From contig JBBHKE010001402.1 in the NCBI GenBank assembly GCA_037447655.1, positions 1-42,906 on the forward strand: DNA of 42,906 nucleotides. Direction: 5' to 3'. Below, piece by piece: positions 21,579-31,520 of this stretch (position 1 is the first letter of the stretch; each line of letters starts with the position of its first letter). Both the position numbers and the translations under genes were made by a program. The notes beneath the pieces are model-generated. The model did not search any database. It was not told the origin of the DNA and saw only the letters and a list, made by a program, of their open reading frames with translations. The stretch comes from Zygnema cylindricum (taxonomy: Eukaryota > Streptophyta > Zygnematophyceae > Zygnematales > Zygnemataceae).

Positions 21579-22425
21579 ACTCGAGCTCCTTCCTTCAGTC
21601 GAGACGGCTACCAGCCATGAAAGCAACCATGAGGATATTTCAGAGCAACTTAGTGGAAAACTTAAGGTCTCACAAATGGAGCCTGAGACTACCTTCTCTC
21701 TCCAACCTGAATCTCAACATAACCCTCTCCCTCTTGTAACAACCTCAACAAAATCAGCTTCAAAATCGACTCTGTTTTCTCAGCTGTCGTTGCCCTCCAT
21801 TCCTTCCTCTCAGTTACCACATTCGCAAGTTTCCGCTCCACAGTTTCAAGAAATTTCCGCTCAATCCTCTCCTCCTCAAGAAAATACAAAATTTGATCCT
21901 ATTTCCGATAACGATTCCATTCAACCAGTTATCGATACAAACCAAATAAAAATAGCAAGTCAAACCGGAACCAATACTCCACAGTCTCTCTCTCCCATTC
22001 CCGAGCTATCTTCCTGGCAAACCGTAGAGTCTGGGAAAGCTGGTAGTCTTAGTTACAGAGCCCGTATTTTCGAATGGAATAATTGCAGAGAAATCTCTCC
22101 CTGGCACGGAATTCCTTTACATGGAAACAACAATCATTTCCACGTCGTCTGTAAGACTCCAAGGGGCTCCGGATTCATTTTTGAAACCGCACTTGATGAA
22201 GATTGTACACCACTTAAGCTTAAAAAACAGCCGTCACGTCCCGCTTACTATACGTGCAATGCACCATGTCACATCGGTCTCCTCCCACAGACATTCGCAG
22301 ATCCTTTAGGAGCTTCTGATGGAATGCAACAGGATGGTAACCCTATTGAAGTATTGGACATAGGAAGCCGTACAGCTCGTACTGGTCAAGTATACAGTGC
22401 AAAAGTCTTAGCCGCTTTTGCGTGA
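21579..22425 (+). pseudogene. Soluble inorganic pyrophosphatase-like exon, truncated by Copia-2
   Basis: Family I pyrophosphatases hydrolyse PPi to phosphate with metal ions held by aspartates. From ATG 21676 the product has 249 residues. Residues 1-125 are Ser/Pro/Gln-rich. The family core follows: SPWHGIPL (141-148), FHVVCKTPRGSG, ALDEDCTPLK, GLLPQTFADP (201-210) and D-G-N-P-I-E-V (220-226), then GQVYSAKVLAAFA. The family metal motif is normally D-x-D-P-x-D-V, so two of its three aspartates are N and E here. The frame stays open upstream to 21553 and a splice acceptor lies at 21578, so the exon may start earlier than the ATG. The stop codon (22423-22425) is supplied by the LTR. Roughly the last third of the fold, with further active-site residues, is missing. 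The match to the family is clear to me from the motifs; activity is very unlikely. Confidence 0.8.
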
Positions 22426-23002
22426 AAGGATCGATAATAAACTCTGAGCTCACTTACAAGCACTTATAGCAGCAGAAGCATTCAGATTATAAAACATTAA
22501 ATCAACATTGAAGAGACATTTCAAAAAATTCTCACATTAATATAAAACTGAAATTACAATTTCTTCTCTATCTCTTCTATTACTTCATATAATCCTCCAA
22601 TTCCTCATTGATTAATTAACACACAGTCATAGTGTCCCTTAAATACAATACCAGCCATGGGGTGGCACGTGTGAGCGTGCGCCGCCAAGAAGCCTCCAGA
22701 AATCTGCCACCTGTCCGCAGATTAAGCTAGAATACTCTAAATTTTACTAAGGACTGAAACATTGCAAAACGACAAGTGAAAACGAAAGTACTAGACAAAA
22801 CTAGAAGTACTATCGTACTAAACTAGACGTACGAAAATCTAGACGCGAAACGAAACGACAAATGTTTCGCGAAACAAACATACTAGTACTTTCTTGAAAA
22901 CGTACGTGAGTGTACTTTTGATACATTCTAGAAAGTACAGTTCTCCTTTTGCGAAATCGAACCGATTCCGCGTGCGTACGATTCTTTCAATGAATCGTAA
23001 CA
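22423..23002 (-). repeat. Copia-2 3' LTR
   Basis: This 580-bp LTR is the partner of 27900-28480. On the coding (minus) strand it holds a TATA-like GTATTTAAGGG (near 22636-22647). A CACGTG G-box core (22666-22671) and the palindrome TGTTTCGCGAAACA (22863-22876) are both also present in the other LTR. Confidence 0.92.
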
Positions 23003-23013
23003 TTCCCCCTCTT
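23003..23013 (-). other. Copia-2 polypurine tract
   Basis: The coding strand reads AAGAGGGGGAA directly before the 3' LTR, as required for plus-strand priming. Confidence 0.85.
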
Positions 23014-23032
23014 CATTGAAGAATCGTCTACA

Positions 23033-24589
23033 TCACAATAACCCTAATTTAGGTCTTCCTCTTAAAAGTACATCAAACGTCGCCGCCTTAGTAAGCATAT
23101 CGGCAGCTTCCTCAAGTGTCGATACATATTGAAATTCCACTTCTTTAGCCGCTACCAAATCTCGTACAAAATGCCATTTAATCCGTATATGTTTAGTGCG
23201 TTTGTGAAAAACGGGATTTTTCACAAGTGCCATCGAACTCATACTATCCGTAAAAATTTTTAAGCACCCAATCGAAAATCCAAGTTCGCTTAACATTTCT
23301 TTTATCCATATAGATGCTTTGCTTGCGTGGCACGCCGCCATATACTCGGCCTCCGTTGAACTTAGTGCCACGGTTGGTTGCAAACGTGAACTCCACGAAA
23401 TCGCCGCTCCACCAAACACGAATGCGTATCCGGACGTTGATTTTCCCGAATCGAAATCTCCGCCCCAATCGGCGTCGCAATATCCGATGCATTCCAACGA
23501 CTCAATTTTAGATTTGAATACAAGACCGATTTCTATAGTTCCCGCCAAGTATCGAAATATACGCTTGACGGCTTCCCAATGCGATTTCTTAGGCGCTTGA
23601 CAATATCGACTTACAATTGAAACGGCGGCCGAAATATCGGGTCGCGTACCAACACTAAGGTACATTAAACTTCCAATCGCTTCACGGTACGGTACGTCTA
23701 CCGTCGCTTCTTCCTCGAACTTTCGCAATTGACTTTTCGCGTCCATAGGCGTCGAAATTGGTTTTGCGTCAAGCATAGAAAACCGAGTTAATACTTCTTT
23801 ACAATATTGCGCTTGACTTAACTTTATATCTCCGTTCGCATTACGAATCACTTCAATTCCCAAAATATACTTTACGTCACCAAGATCTGTGACTTTAAAA
23901 TGTTGACGTAAGTACGCCTTCAATTCGTGTATACGTTCCAGACTATCCGACGTCATCAAGAAATCATCGACGTAAACCGAAAATATAATTTGATCTTTTC
24001 CTTGTCCTTTCACGTACACTCCAGAATCCGAAATCGTACGTTTGAAACCAAAGTCCAAAAGTACTTTGTGTAGTCGTAAATACCAAGTGCGAGGCGCCTG
24101 CTTCAATCCGTAGAGCGATTTGCGAAGACGCCATACCATGCCTTCTCGTGACGTCACGCCTTCAGGTATCTTCATGTAAACCTCTTCTTCTAACTCTCCA
24201 TTTAAAAACGCGGTCTCCACGTCCATTTGATGAACGTATTTCTTCTTTGCAGCGGCAATCGCCATAATCATCCTTAGAGAGTCGAATTTCACAACGGGAG
24301 CATATGTCTCCGTGTAATCTACCCCCTCTCTTTGCTGAAATCCTTTGCATACAAGTCTCGCCTTATATTTTACTACTTCACCCGATGCACCAGTTTTAGT
24401 TTTGAAGACCCATTTCGCGTCAATCGCTTTCTTTCCTTCCGGTAATTTTACTTCCTCAAATGTCCGATTTTCCACAATTGATTTATACTCCTTCTCCCAT
24501 GCCGGCTTCCACTTCGTTTCCCAATCACACGAGTTTCTCGCCTCCGCGTATGATTGAGGATCGCCGGCCAAATTCTCGCACATTAATTG
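23033..24589 (-). CDS. Copia-2 reverse transcriptase and RNase H
   Basis: This half of pol copies element RNA into DNA and removes the RNA strand. The RT motifs are KWVFKTKTGASGEVVKYKAR, the QMDVETAFLNGELEEEVYMK block, SLYGLKQAPRTW and the catalytic YVDD in FSVYVDDFLMTS. RNase H follows with CDADWGGD, SSTEAEYMA and FTDSMSSMAL, ending in the usual AADMLTK. It lies in the same frame as the upstream protease-integrase frame and is separated from it only by the TAG at 24590-24592. The TAG is followed by CAA TTA. All catalytic residues are visible. Confidence 0.92.
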   Translation of the reverse strand, partial: QLMCENLAGDPQSYAEARNSCDWETKWKPAWEKEYKSIVENRTFEEVKLPEGKKAIDAKWVFKTKTGASGEVVKYKARLVCKGFQQREGVDYTETYAPVVKFDSLRMIMAIAAAKKKYVHQMDVETAFLNGELEEEVYMKIPEGVTSREGMVWRLRKSLYGLKQAPRTWYLRLHKVLLDFGFKRTISDSGVYVKGQGKDQIIFSVYVDDFLMTSDSLERIHELKAYLRQHFKVTDLGDVKYILGIEVIRNANGDIKLSQAQYCKEVLTRFSMLDAKPISTPMDAKSQLRKFEEEATVDVPYREAIGSLMYLSVGTRPDISAAVSIVSRYCQAPKKSHWEAVKRIFRYLAGTIEIGLVFKSKIESLECIGYCDADWGGDFDSGKSTSGYAFVFGGAAISWSSRLQPTVALSSTEAEYMAACHASKASIWIKEMLSELGFSIGCLKIFTDSMSSMALVKNPVFHKRTKHIRIKWHFVRDLVAAKEVEFQYVSTLEEAADMLTKAATFDVLLRGRPKLGLL

Positions 24590-26845
24590 CTATAAAAGGA
24601 ATTCCGTCTCCTTCGCATCGGAGACGAAATAATGGGAATTAGAATTTTCTCCACCAATTTTGTCATAAGAAAGCCGATTCGGTTTCTTTCCTCGATTCTC
24701 TCGAGTACTCCGCCTAAGTGCCGGAACTTGTTCCACAATCTTCTCCTCCTCGTCCACATTCGGCAAACTCGAATTTGAACTTGAAGATTTTTGACTTTCC
24801 GTCGACATTTTGGAATTTCGGCTCACATTACTCCGAACATCAATGTCAATATCCAATTTCTCCAAACGCGAATCAACATTTGATTTTCCCTTCTTGATGT
24901 TAACAATGGACTCCGGCTCCTCATCCGAATCCGAATCCTCAATGTCCGGGAAATTGGCAACATCGTCTACCTCATAAAAATCAAGATTTTTTTTCAATTC
25001 CGCCGATTTCTCAATAACCGATTTTAAGTCTTCATGAAAATTGACATTTCGGGATTCTTCCACAATTCGACGAACTGGATCAAATACACGATAAAGATTT
25101 CCTTTCGTGCTATAGCCCACGAAAATTCCGGGCCAACTTCTCGCCGCAAATTTCCCTTTCCTTTTCACTTGATCGACATATACCGTAGCGCGACATCCCC
25201 AAATTCGGAGATGATGGAGAGCCGGTTTTCGCCCATAAAGTAATTCGAATGGTGTTTTATCACCGGAAACCGAAGTAAGTCTCCGATTACAAATATAATT
25301 GGCCGTGAGGATAGCATCTCCCCATAATGAGATACTTTGACCGGCCGAATGCACCATCGCTCTCACCATTTCTTGTAAGGTTCTATTCTTCCTTTCGGCA
25401 ACTCCATTTGATTCCGGAGAATAAGGTGAAGTAAATTGTTGGGTAATTCCTTTCTCCTTACAATACCTCTCGAATGCAATAAATTCGCCTCCATTATCCG
25501 AACGGATGGCTTTCAATTTTCGATCACATTGTCTTTCGGCAAATGTATGCCACTCAATAAAAGTTTGAAGAGCATCCGATTTCCTCTTCAATAATCGGAC
25601 CCACGAAAATCTCGAATAATCATCAACGATGACCATAATATATCGATTTCCTCCAAGACTTTCCGGCTTAATTTGTCCACATAGATCAACGTGGACAAGC
25701 TCCAATGGATGTTGAGCCCGAAATTTCACATCCTTCGTAGGATGTGGTTTCCGAATTTGCCGTCCTTGACTACATCCATCACATCCATTTACTTTTTCAC
25801 CGGTAGCAAGATCTAATCCCCTCACACATGCCGTTTTTATCATTTTCCTCAAATTTCCTTCGGATGTATGGCACATCCGATGGTGCCACAACGTTAAATC
25901 TCCCTTTAATTCCGAGATTTGATTTAGAATACCCGTGGAAGTAGCATTCTTCCTCGGTCGCCTCCATAAAAGTCGACTATGCATCGAATTGGTTACTTCG
26001 CCTTCGCCGATTAATTTGCCGTCGGCGCGATATATACGAATCGCCGAATCGCCCGTAGCTACTACGCTTCCACCGGCGCGCTGAATTTGAGGTACGCTTA
26101 ACAAGTTGACGGAACCGTCCGGAATAAACAAGACGTTCAATAATCGTGCCTCCGAAATAGTTTCATTTCCAAAACGGTCCCATGTGGGTAAATTCAATCG
26201 AACGGTGCCCACGGTACCAACCGTAATAGTTTGTCCACTTGCGACCGTAATAACCTTTGGTACGGTAAGTGAACGCATGTCGTCAAATAATGTAGCATCT
26301 GTACATACGTGGTGAGACGCTCCCGTGTCAATTATCCACTCCTTTTCGCGTGCGTCATCGCTTGGTTCACTTAGTGAATCAATAGTGAGGTGAAGACAAG
26401 TGAACGTTTGTCCTCCTTCGTCTCCTTCAAAATTTCCCAAGTCAACAAAATTTCCATGGCTTCCGCCATGGCCGCCATAGCGTCCACGACCACGACCAGT
26501 ATCACGTCCGCGACCGCGACCTCTAAAACTGCGACCGCCTCTTACTCCTCCGGTATTAAATTTAGAATAGCATTGCTGGCTCGAATGGCCTAATTTCCCA
26601 CAATTGAAGCATTCTCTCTCTTTATCCGGACAAGAGGCCGAAATATGTCCGGGCCGATTGCAACGGAAACACAAGACGTTGCTACTATCATTCGGGACCG
26701 TCCGAGGTCTTAGATTTCCGCTCCTATCATGCCATTTTCCACGACCTCTCGGACCTCCTCCTTTTCCACCCCCTCTTCCACGGAAATAATGTAAGTCCGC
26801 GAATTCGGGAGCAGTCACATTCAAGGATCCCGTGCCCAAAGAGCC
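24590..26845 (-). CDS. Copia-2 nucleocapsid, protease and integrase
   Basis: The frame opens after the TAG at 26846-26848. It encodes an Arg/Gly-rich stretch, then two CCHC zinc knuckles (CFRCNRPGHISASC and CFNCGKLGHSSQQC), then a second RGG-like run (GRGRGRDTGRGRGRYGG). The protease has WIIDTGASHH, and the GAG-pre-integrase finger has LWHHRMCHTSE and GCDGC. The integrase core carries HVDLCG, IRSDNGGEF and SNGVAERKNRT (the D, D and E of the catalytic triad). It ends at TAG 24590-24592, in frame with the RT. Apart from the bounding TAGs this stretch has no internal stop. Confidence 0.92.
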   Translation of the reverse strand, partial: GSLGTGSLNVTAPEFADLHYFRGRGGGKGGGPRGRGKWHDRSGNLRPRTVPNDSSNVLCFRCNRPGHISASCPDKERECFNCGKLGHSSQQCYSKFNTGGVRGGRSFRGRGRGRDTGRGRGRYGGHGGSHGNFVDLGNFEGDEGGQTFTCLHLTIDSLSEPSDDAREKEWIIDTGASHHVCTDATLFDDMRSLTVPKVITVASGQTITVGTVGTVRLNLPTWDRFGNETISEARLLNVLFIPDGSVNLLSVPQIQRAGGSVVATGDSAIRIYRADGKLIGEGEVTNSMHSRLLWRRPRKNATSTGILNQISELKGDLTLWHHRMCHTSEGNLRKMIKTACVRGLDLATGEKVNGCDGCSQGRQIRKPHPTKDVKFRAQHPLELVHVDLCGQIKPESLGGNRYIMVIVDDYSRFSWVRLLKRKSDALQTFIEWHTFAERQCDRKLKAIRSDNGGEFIAFERYCKEKGITQQFTSPYSPESNGVAERKNRTLQEMVRAMVHSAGQSISLWGDAILTANYICNRRLTSVSGDKTPFELLYGRKPALHHLRIWGCRATVYVDQVKRKGKFAARSWPGIFVGYSTKGNLYRVFDPVRRIVEESRNVNFHEDLKSVIEKSAELKKNLDFYEVDDVANFPDIEDSDSDEEPESIVNIKKGKSNVDSRLEKLDIDIDVRSNVSRNSKMSTESQKSSSSNSSLPNVDEEEKIVEQVPALRRSTRENRGKKPNRLSYDKIGGENSNSHYFVSDAKETEFLL

Positions 26846-27842
26846 CTATGAAGAGCTAACACGATTACTCTCCGCCATCTTTAAATAATTCACAATAAAC
26901 TCGTAGGTGTTGTTTTCCCTCGCAAGGAAAATCTCCTCGAGGTGGATCCACTTATCCGGTAATGCATTCAAAAATCCGGTTACTTTGTCCTCCTCCATGA
27001 TCACTCTCCCATTGTTAAGAAGTTGCTCCACAATGATATTAAATCTCTTCACGGCATCGTCAAAAGATTCTTTGGATTTCATTTTAAATTGCATGAAATT
27101 GGAAAACATATATTGCCCTTTGTTTTGGATTCCTCTCTCAAATTGGGATTCCAACGCCTTCCAACATCCGTGTGCGGTGCTATGCGTGAGAAAATGATCA
27201 TGCACGGATACTAAACAAGTTTGCATTAATCCGATGATGGCCGCAAGATTCTTTCGCTTCCACAACCGACGAGCCTTCACATCTCCAACCGGCATTTTCT
27301 CCTCTCCATTGATGACCTTCCAAAGGCCTCTCAAAATCAATTGAGCTCGAATAAATTTCTTCCACGAAGGGTAATTCGATCCATTGAATACGACGGTCTT
27401 TCCGGGCATCTGAAACATTTCCACTCCTCCTTGACTATCTTCTTCTAAATCGGAATCGTCATCAAGCTTTTATTTCCCCCTCTTATCTTTCACTTTCTTT
27501 GCCCCCCCATCACTATCATCGGAATCATCTCCATCCGGATCGGGATCCGGATAACCGTGAGTTAATTCATCGAACCTCCTATCCACGGCCGAGAATTTCT
27601 CATCAATCCGACGCATGAAATTCTCCAAATACTCTCGCATTTGATTGTCGAACATAGAGCCCTCTATTTTTATCAAATGAATCCGTGGGGAATGATGACT
27701 CAAATGCGGCTCTGGTAAAACTGAACTCTCTCTCTTCTTTAGGAGGATCCTCGGGAGTCGGCAAATTTTCCCAAAAATTAGAAACGGGGGTAGCTGAAGA
27801 GGAGGGAGTGAAAGGGGACTTCTTTTTGTTCTTTCCCCCCAT
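26846..27842 (-). CDS. Copia-2 gag (capsid), with frame breaks
   Basis: Gag forms the particle that packages element RNA. The likely start is the ATG at 27842 (MGGKNKKKSPFTPSSS), 44 bases after the primer site. The frame shifts at about 27660-27690, and the continuing frame encodes an Asp-rich linker that meets a TAA at 27470-27472. The capsid domain (27424-26849) contains VVFNGSNYPSWKKF, a copia gag N-terminal signature, and DAVKRFNIIVEQL. It stops at TAG 26846-26848, in frame with the nucleocapsid and pol. Confidence 0.85.
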
Positions 27843-27885
27843 GCGCCAACACTAGACAAGGAGATACCACAATGGAGCTCTACCC

Positions 27886-27897
27886 GCTCCGATACCA
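27886..27897 (-). other. Copia-2 primer-binding site (initiator tRNA-Met)
   Basis: Two bases inside the 5' LTR the coding strand reads TGGTATCGGAGC. The usual plant initiator-Met tRNA primer site is TGGTATCAGAGC, so there is one mismatch. Confidence 0.85.
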
Positions 27898-27899
27898 AA

Positions 27900-28480
27900 T
27901 GAAAGGATCGATAAATAAATTTGAGCTCACTTACAAACACTTATAGCAGCAGAAGCATTCAGAATATAAAACATTGAATCAACATTGAAGAGACATTTCA
28001 GAAAATTCTCACATTAACAAAAAACTGAATTTACAAATTTTGCTCCTCTATCTCCTTGTCTCTACTCCTTGTATTCCTTCCTTGATTTGTTGTTAATTAA
28101 CACACATTCATGGTGTCCCTTAAATACAATACCTGCCATGGCGTGACACGTGTGAGCGTGCGCCGCCAAGAAGCCTCTAGAAATCTGCCACCTGTCAATG
28201 GATTCAACTAGAACACTCTAATTCTCACTAAGGACTGAAACATTGCAAAACGACAAACCAAAACGAAAGTACTAGACAAAACTAGAAGTACTATCGTACT
28301 AAACTAGACGTACGAAAATCTAGACGCGAAACGAAACGACAAATGTTTCGCGAAACAAACATAGTACTTTCTCGAAAACGTACGTGAGTGTACTTTTGAT
28401 ACATTCTAGAAAGTACAGTTCTCCTGTCGCGAAATCGAACCGATTCCGCGTGCGTACGATTCTTTCAATGAATCGTAACA
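27900..28480 (-). repeat. Copia-2 5' LTR
   Basis: This 581-bp LTR is bounded by TG and CA and is the partner of 22423-23002. The palindrome TGTTTCGCGAAACA is at 28344-28357, and a CACGTG core occurs in the equivalent place. Its right end meets the satellite exactly. Confidence 0.92.
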
Positions 28481-30965
28481 AAGGGCAGATTTGGGGAAGA
28501 AGGACAGGGAAAGTAGAGGGAATGGGAGGATTTTTGTGAGAGGGGGATGGAAAGGGCAGATTTGGGGAAGAAGGCAAGGGATAAGAGGGGGCAAGGGAGG
28601 AGTTTTGGGAGAGCGAGAGGTATAGGGCAGATTTGGAGAAGAAAGATAGGGAAAGTAGGGGGAAATGGAGGATTTTTGGGAAAGGGAATGGAAAGGGCAG
28701 ATTTGGGGAAGAGGGAGAGGGAATGTAGGGGGAAAGGGAGGATTTTTGGGAGATAGGGAGGGAAAGGGCAGATTTGAGGGAGAAGGATAGGGAAAAGAGG
28801 GGGAAAGGGAGGATTTTTGGGAGAGGGGGATGATAAGGGCAGATTTGGGGAAGAGGGAGAGGGAAAGGAGGGGGGGAAAGGGAGAATTTTTGGGAGAGGG
28901 GGAGGGAAAGGGCAGATTTGGGGAAGAGGGAGATGCAAAGTAGGGGGAAAGGAAGGATTTTTGGAAAAGGGGGAGGGAAAGGGCAGATTTGGGGAAGAGG
29001 GAAAGGGAATGTAGGGGGAAAGGGAGGGTTTTTGGGAGATAGGGAGGGAAAGGGCAGATTTGGGGAAGAAGGATAGGGAAAAGAGGGGGAAAGGGAGGAT
29101 TTTTGGAGCGGGGGATGGAAAGGGCAGATTTGGGGAAGAGGGCGAGGGAAAAGAGGGGGAAAGGGGGGATTTTTGGGAGAGGGGGATGGTAAGGGCAGAT
29201 TTGGGGAAAAGGGAGAGGGAAAGGAGGGGGGGAAAGGGAGGATTTTTGGGAGAGGGGGAGGGAAAGGGCAGATTTGGGGAAGAGGGAAAGGGAATGTAGG
29301 GGGAAAGGGAGGATTTTTGGGAGATAGGGAGGGAAAGGGCAGATTTGGGGAAGAAGGATAGGGAAAAGAGGGGGAAAGGGAGGATTTTTGGAGCGGGGGA
29401 TGGAAAGGGCAGATTTGGGGAAGAGGGCGAGGGAAAAGAGGGGGAAAGGGAGGATTTTTGGGAGAGGGGGAGGGAAAGGGCAGATTTGGGGAAGAGGGCG
29501 AGGGAAAAGAGGGGGAAAGGGAGGATTTTTGGGAGAGGGTGAGGGAAAGGGCAGATATGGGGAAGAGGGAGAGGGATAGAAGGGGAAAAGGGAGGATTTT
29601 TGGGAGATGGGGAGGGAAGAGCAGATTTGGGAAGAGGGAAAGGGAAAGTAGGGGGAAAGGGAGGATTTTTGGGAGATAGAGGGAAAGGGCAGAGTTGGAG
29701 GAGAAGGATAGGGAAAAGAGGGGGAAAGGGAGGATTTTTGGGAGAGATGAAGGAAAGGGCAGATTTGGGGAAGAGGGCGAGAAAAAAGAGGGGGAAAGGG
29801 AGGATTTTTGGGGGAGAGGGTGGGAAATGGCAGATTTGGGGAAGAGGGAGAGGGAAAGGAGGAGGAAAGGGAGGATATTTGGGAGAGGGGGATGGAAAGG
29901 GCAGATTTGTGGAAGAGGGAGAGGGAAGGTCGGGGGAAAGGGAGGATTTTTGGGAGAGAGGGAGGGAAAGGGCAGAATTGGGGAAGTAGGAGATAGAAAG
30001 TAGTAGGGAAAAGGGAGGATTATTGGAGTAGGGGATGGAAAGGGCAGATTTGGGGAAGAGGGCGAGAGAAAAGAGGGGGAAAGGGGGGATTTTTGGAAGA
30101 GAGGAAGGGAAAGGGCAGATTTGAGGAAGAGGGAGAGGGAAAGTAGGGGGAAAGGGAGGATTTTTTGAAGAGAGGAAGGGAAAGGGCAGATTTGAGGAAG
30201 AGGGAGAGGGAAAGTAGGGGGAAAGGGAGGATTTTTGGGAGAGATGGAGGGATAGGGTAGATTTGTGAAAAAGGGAGAGGGAAAGTAGGGGGAAAGGGAG
30301 GATTTTCGGGAGAGGGGGAGGGAAAGTGCAGATTTGGGGTAGAAGGAGTGGGAAAGTACAGGGAAAGGGAGGATTTTTGTGAGATGGTGAGGGAAAGGGC
30401 AGATATGGGAAAGAGGGAGAGGGAAACAAGGGGAATAGGGAGGATTTTTAGGAAAGGGGGAGGGAAAGGGCAGATTTGGTGAAGAGGGAGAGGGAAAGTA
30501 GGGGGAAAGGGAGGATTTTTGGGTGTGAGGGAGGGAGAAGGCAGATTTGGGGAAGAAGGCAAAGGAATGGAGGGGGGAAGGGAGGATTTTGGGAGAGGGT
30601 GAGGGAAATGGGAGATGTGGGGAAGAGGGAGAGGGATAGAAGGGGAAAAGGGAGGATTTTTGGAAGAGGGGAAGGGAAAGGGCAGTTTTGGGGAAGAGGG
30701 AGAGGGAAAGTAGGGGGAAACGGAGAATTTTTGGGAGAGGGGGAGGGAAAGGGCTGATTTGGGGAAGAGGGAGAGGGAAAGTAGGGGGAAAGGGAGGATT
30801 TTTCGGAGAGAGGGAAGGAGAGGGCAGATTTGGGGAAGAAGGGGAGGGAAAGTAGGGGGAAAGGGAGGATTTTTGGGAAGGGGGAGGAAAATGGCAGATT
30901 TGGGGAAGAGGGAGAGGGAAAGTAGTGGGAAAGGGAGGATTTTTGGGAGAGGGGGAGGGAAAGGG
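28481..30965. repeat. Purine-rich satellite, 71-bp unit, about 35 copies
   Basis: The word GGGCAGATTTGGGG recurs every 71 bases (for example 28483, 28554 and 28625). The plus strand is almost all A and G with runs of GGG and GGGG, so the DNA could form quadruplexes or triplexes. The pyrimidine strand lacks stop codons, which produces false open frames, including one of 654 codons at 28465-30429 rich in Pro, Phe and Ser. The same repeat resumes at 42789. Confidence 0.95.
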
Positions 30966-31520
30966 TGTAGAAATTAATGGTTCCTTTTTAAGTATTTTCT
31001 AGGTCAAAATTAAAATACAGAAAGAAGACGAGACAGTTTATCTCTAACTTCTCTCTCCAACTCCCACACTTGTCATAGTCACTAGGAAGTTGGAGTGGAA
31101 GTTAGAGCCATGGCTGCCTAGGCTATCCAGAGATTTACGGGAAATATATTAGTTTATTTACCGGTTTTATTTACTAAAAGGATTGGTGCACAACCAGGAT
31201 TTGATCCTCTTACCTACGGAATGATAGATAGCCGGCACCCGGTAGCCCTAATCGTTAAGTCTAAATCCAACGATACATAGTTAAGGGTTTGATAAATATT
31301 TCAATACAATTACGTTGGATAATTCATTTAACTACAACTGCGTACAGGATAAAGATCCAGTTATGTAAAAGTACGGATTAAGGTACAGACAAGGAACAAG
31401 TGTTGCGCGTTTGTTTCGATAGTGAAACGAATACTGCGTATGTATTTATTACGGATACGATTAAATATGCATTTAATCGGACGGCCGTAATGAATGGCGA
31501 GATCGCGGAAGAGGATTTCA
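30966..31520 (+). repeat. Copia-3 5' LTR
   Basis: It begins TGTAGAAATT and ends GGATTTCA, about 555 bp, and matches 42234-42788 throughout. No convincing tRNA primer site follows it; the weak candidate is TGGTGATCGCC. Confidence 0.8.

Larger units (their letters stand above)
22423..28480 (-). mobile_element. Copia-2: near-complete Ty1/copia retrotransposon
   Basis: The element reads right to left: 5' LTR 27900-28480, primer-binding site, gag, protease, integrase, reverse transcriptase, RNase H, polypurine tract, 3' LTR 22423-23002. The domain order (integrase before RT) defines Ty1/copia. The two LTRs begin TG and end CA on the plus strand and are similar, but by eye differ at roughly one base in ten. 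The flanking 5-mers differ (TTGCG left, AAGGG right), so there is no target duplication. Gag-pol is a single frame for most of its length, with two TAG codons, one TAA and one frameshift. Confidence 0.92.

Noticed and set aside
28465-30429. A 654-codon minus-strand open frame rich in Pro, Phe and Ser
   Set aside because: It lies wholly in the 71-bp satellite. The pyrimidine strand has almost no stop codons, and the unit length is not a multiple of 3, so all frames are open. It is a composition effect.
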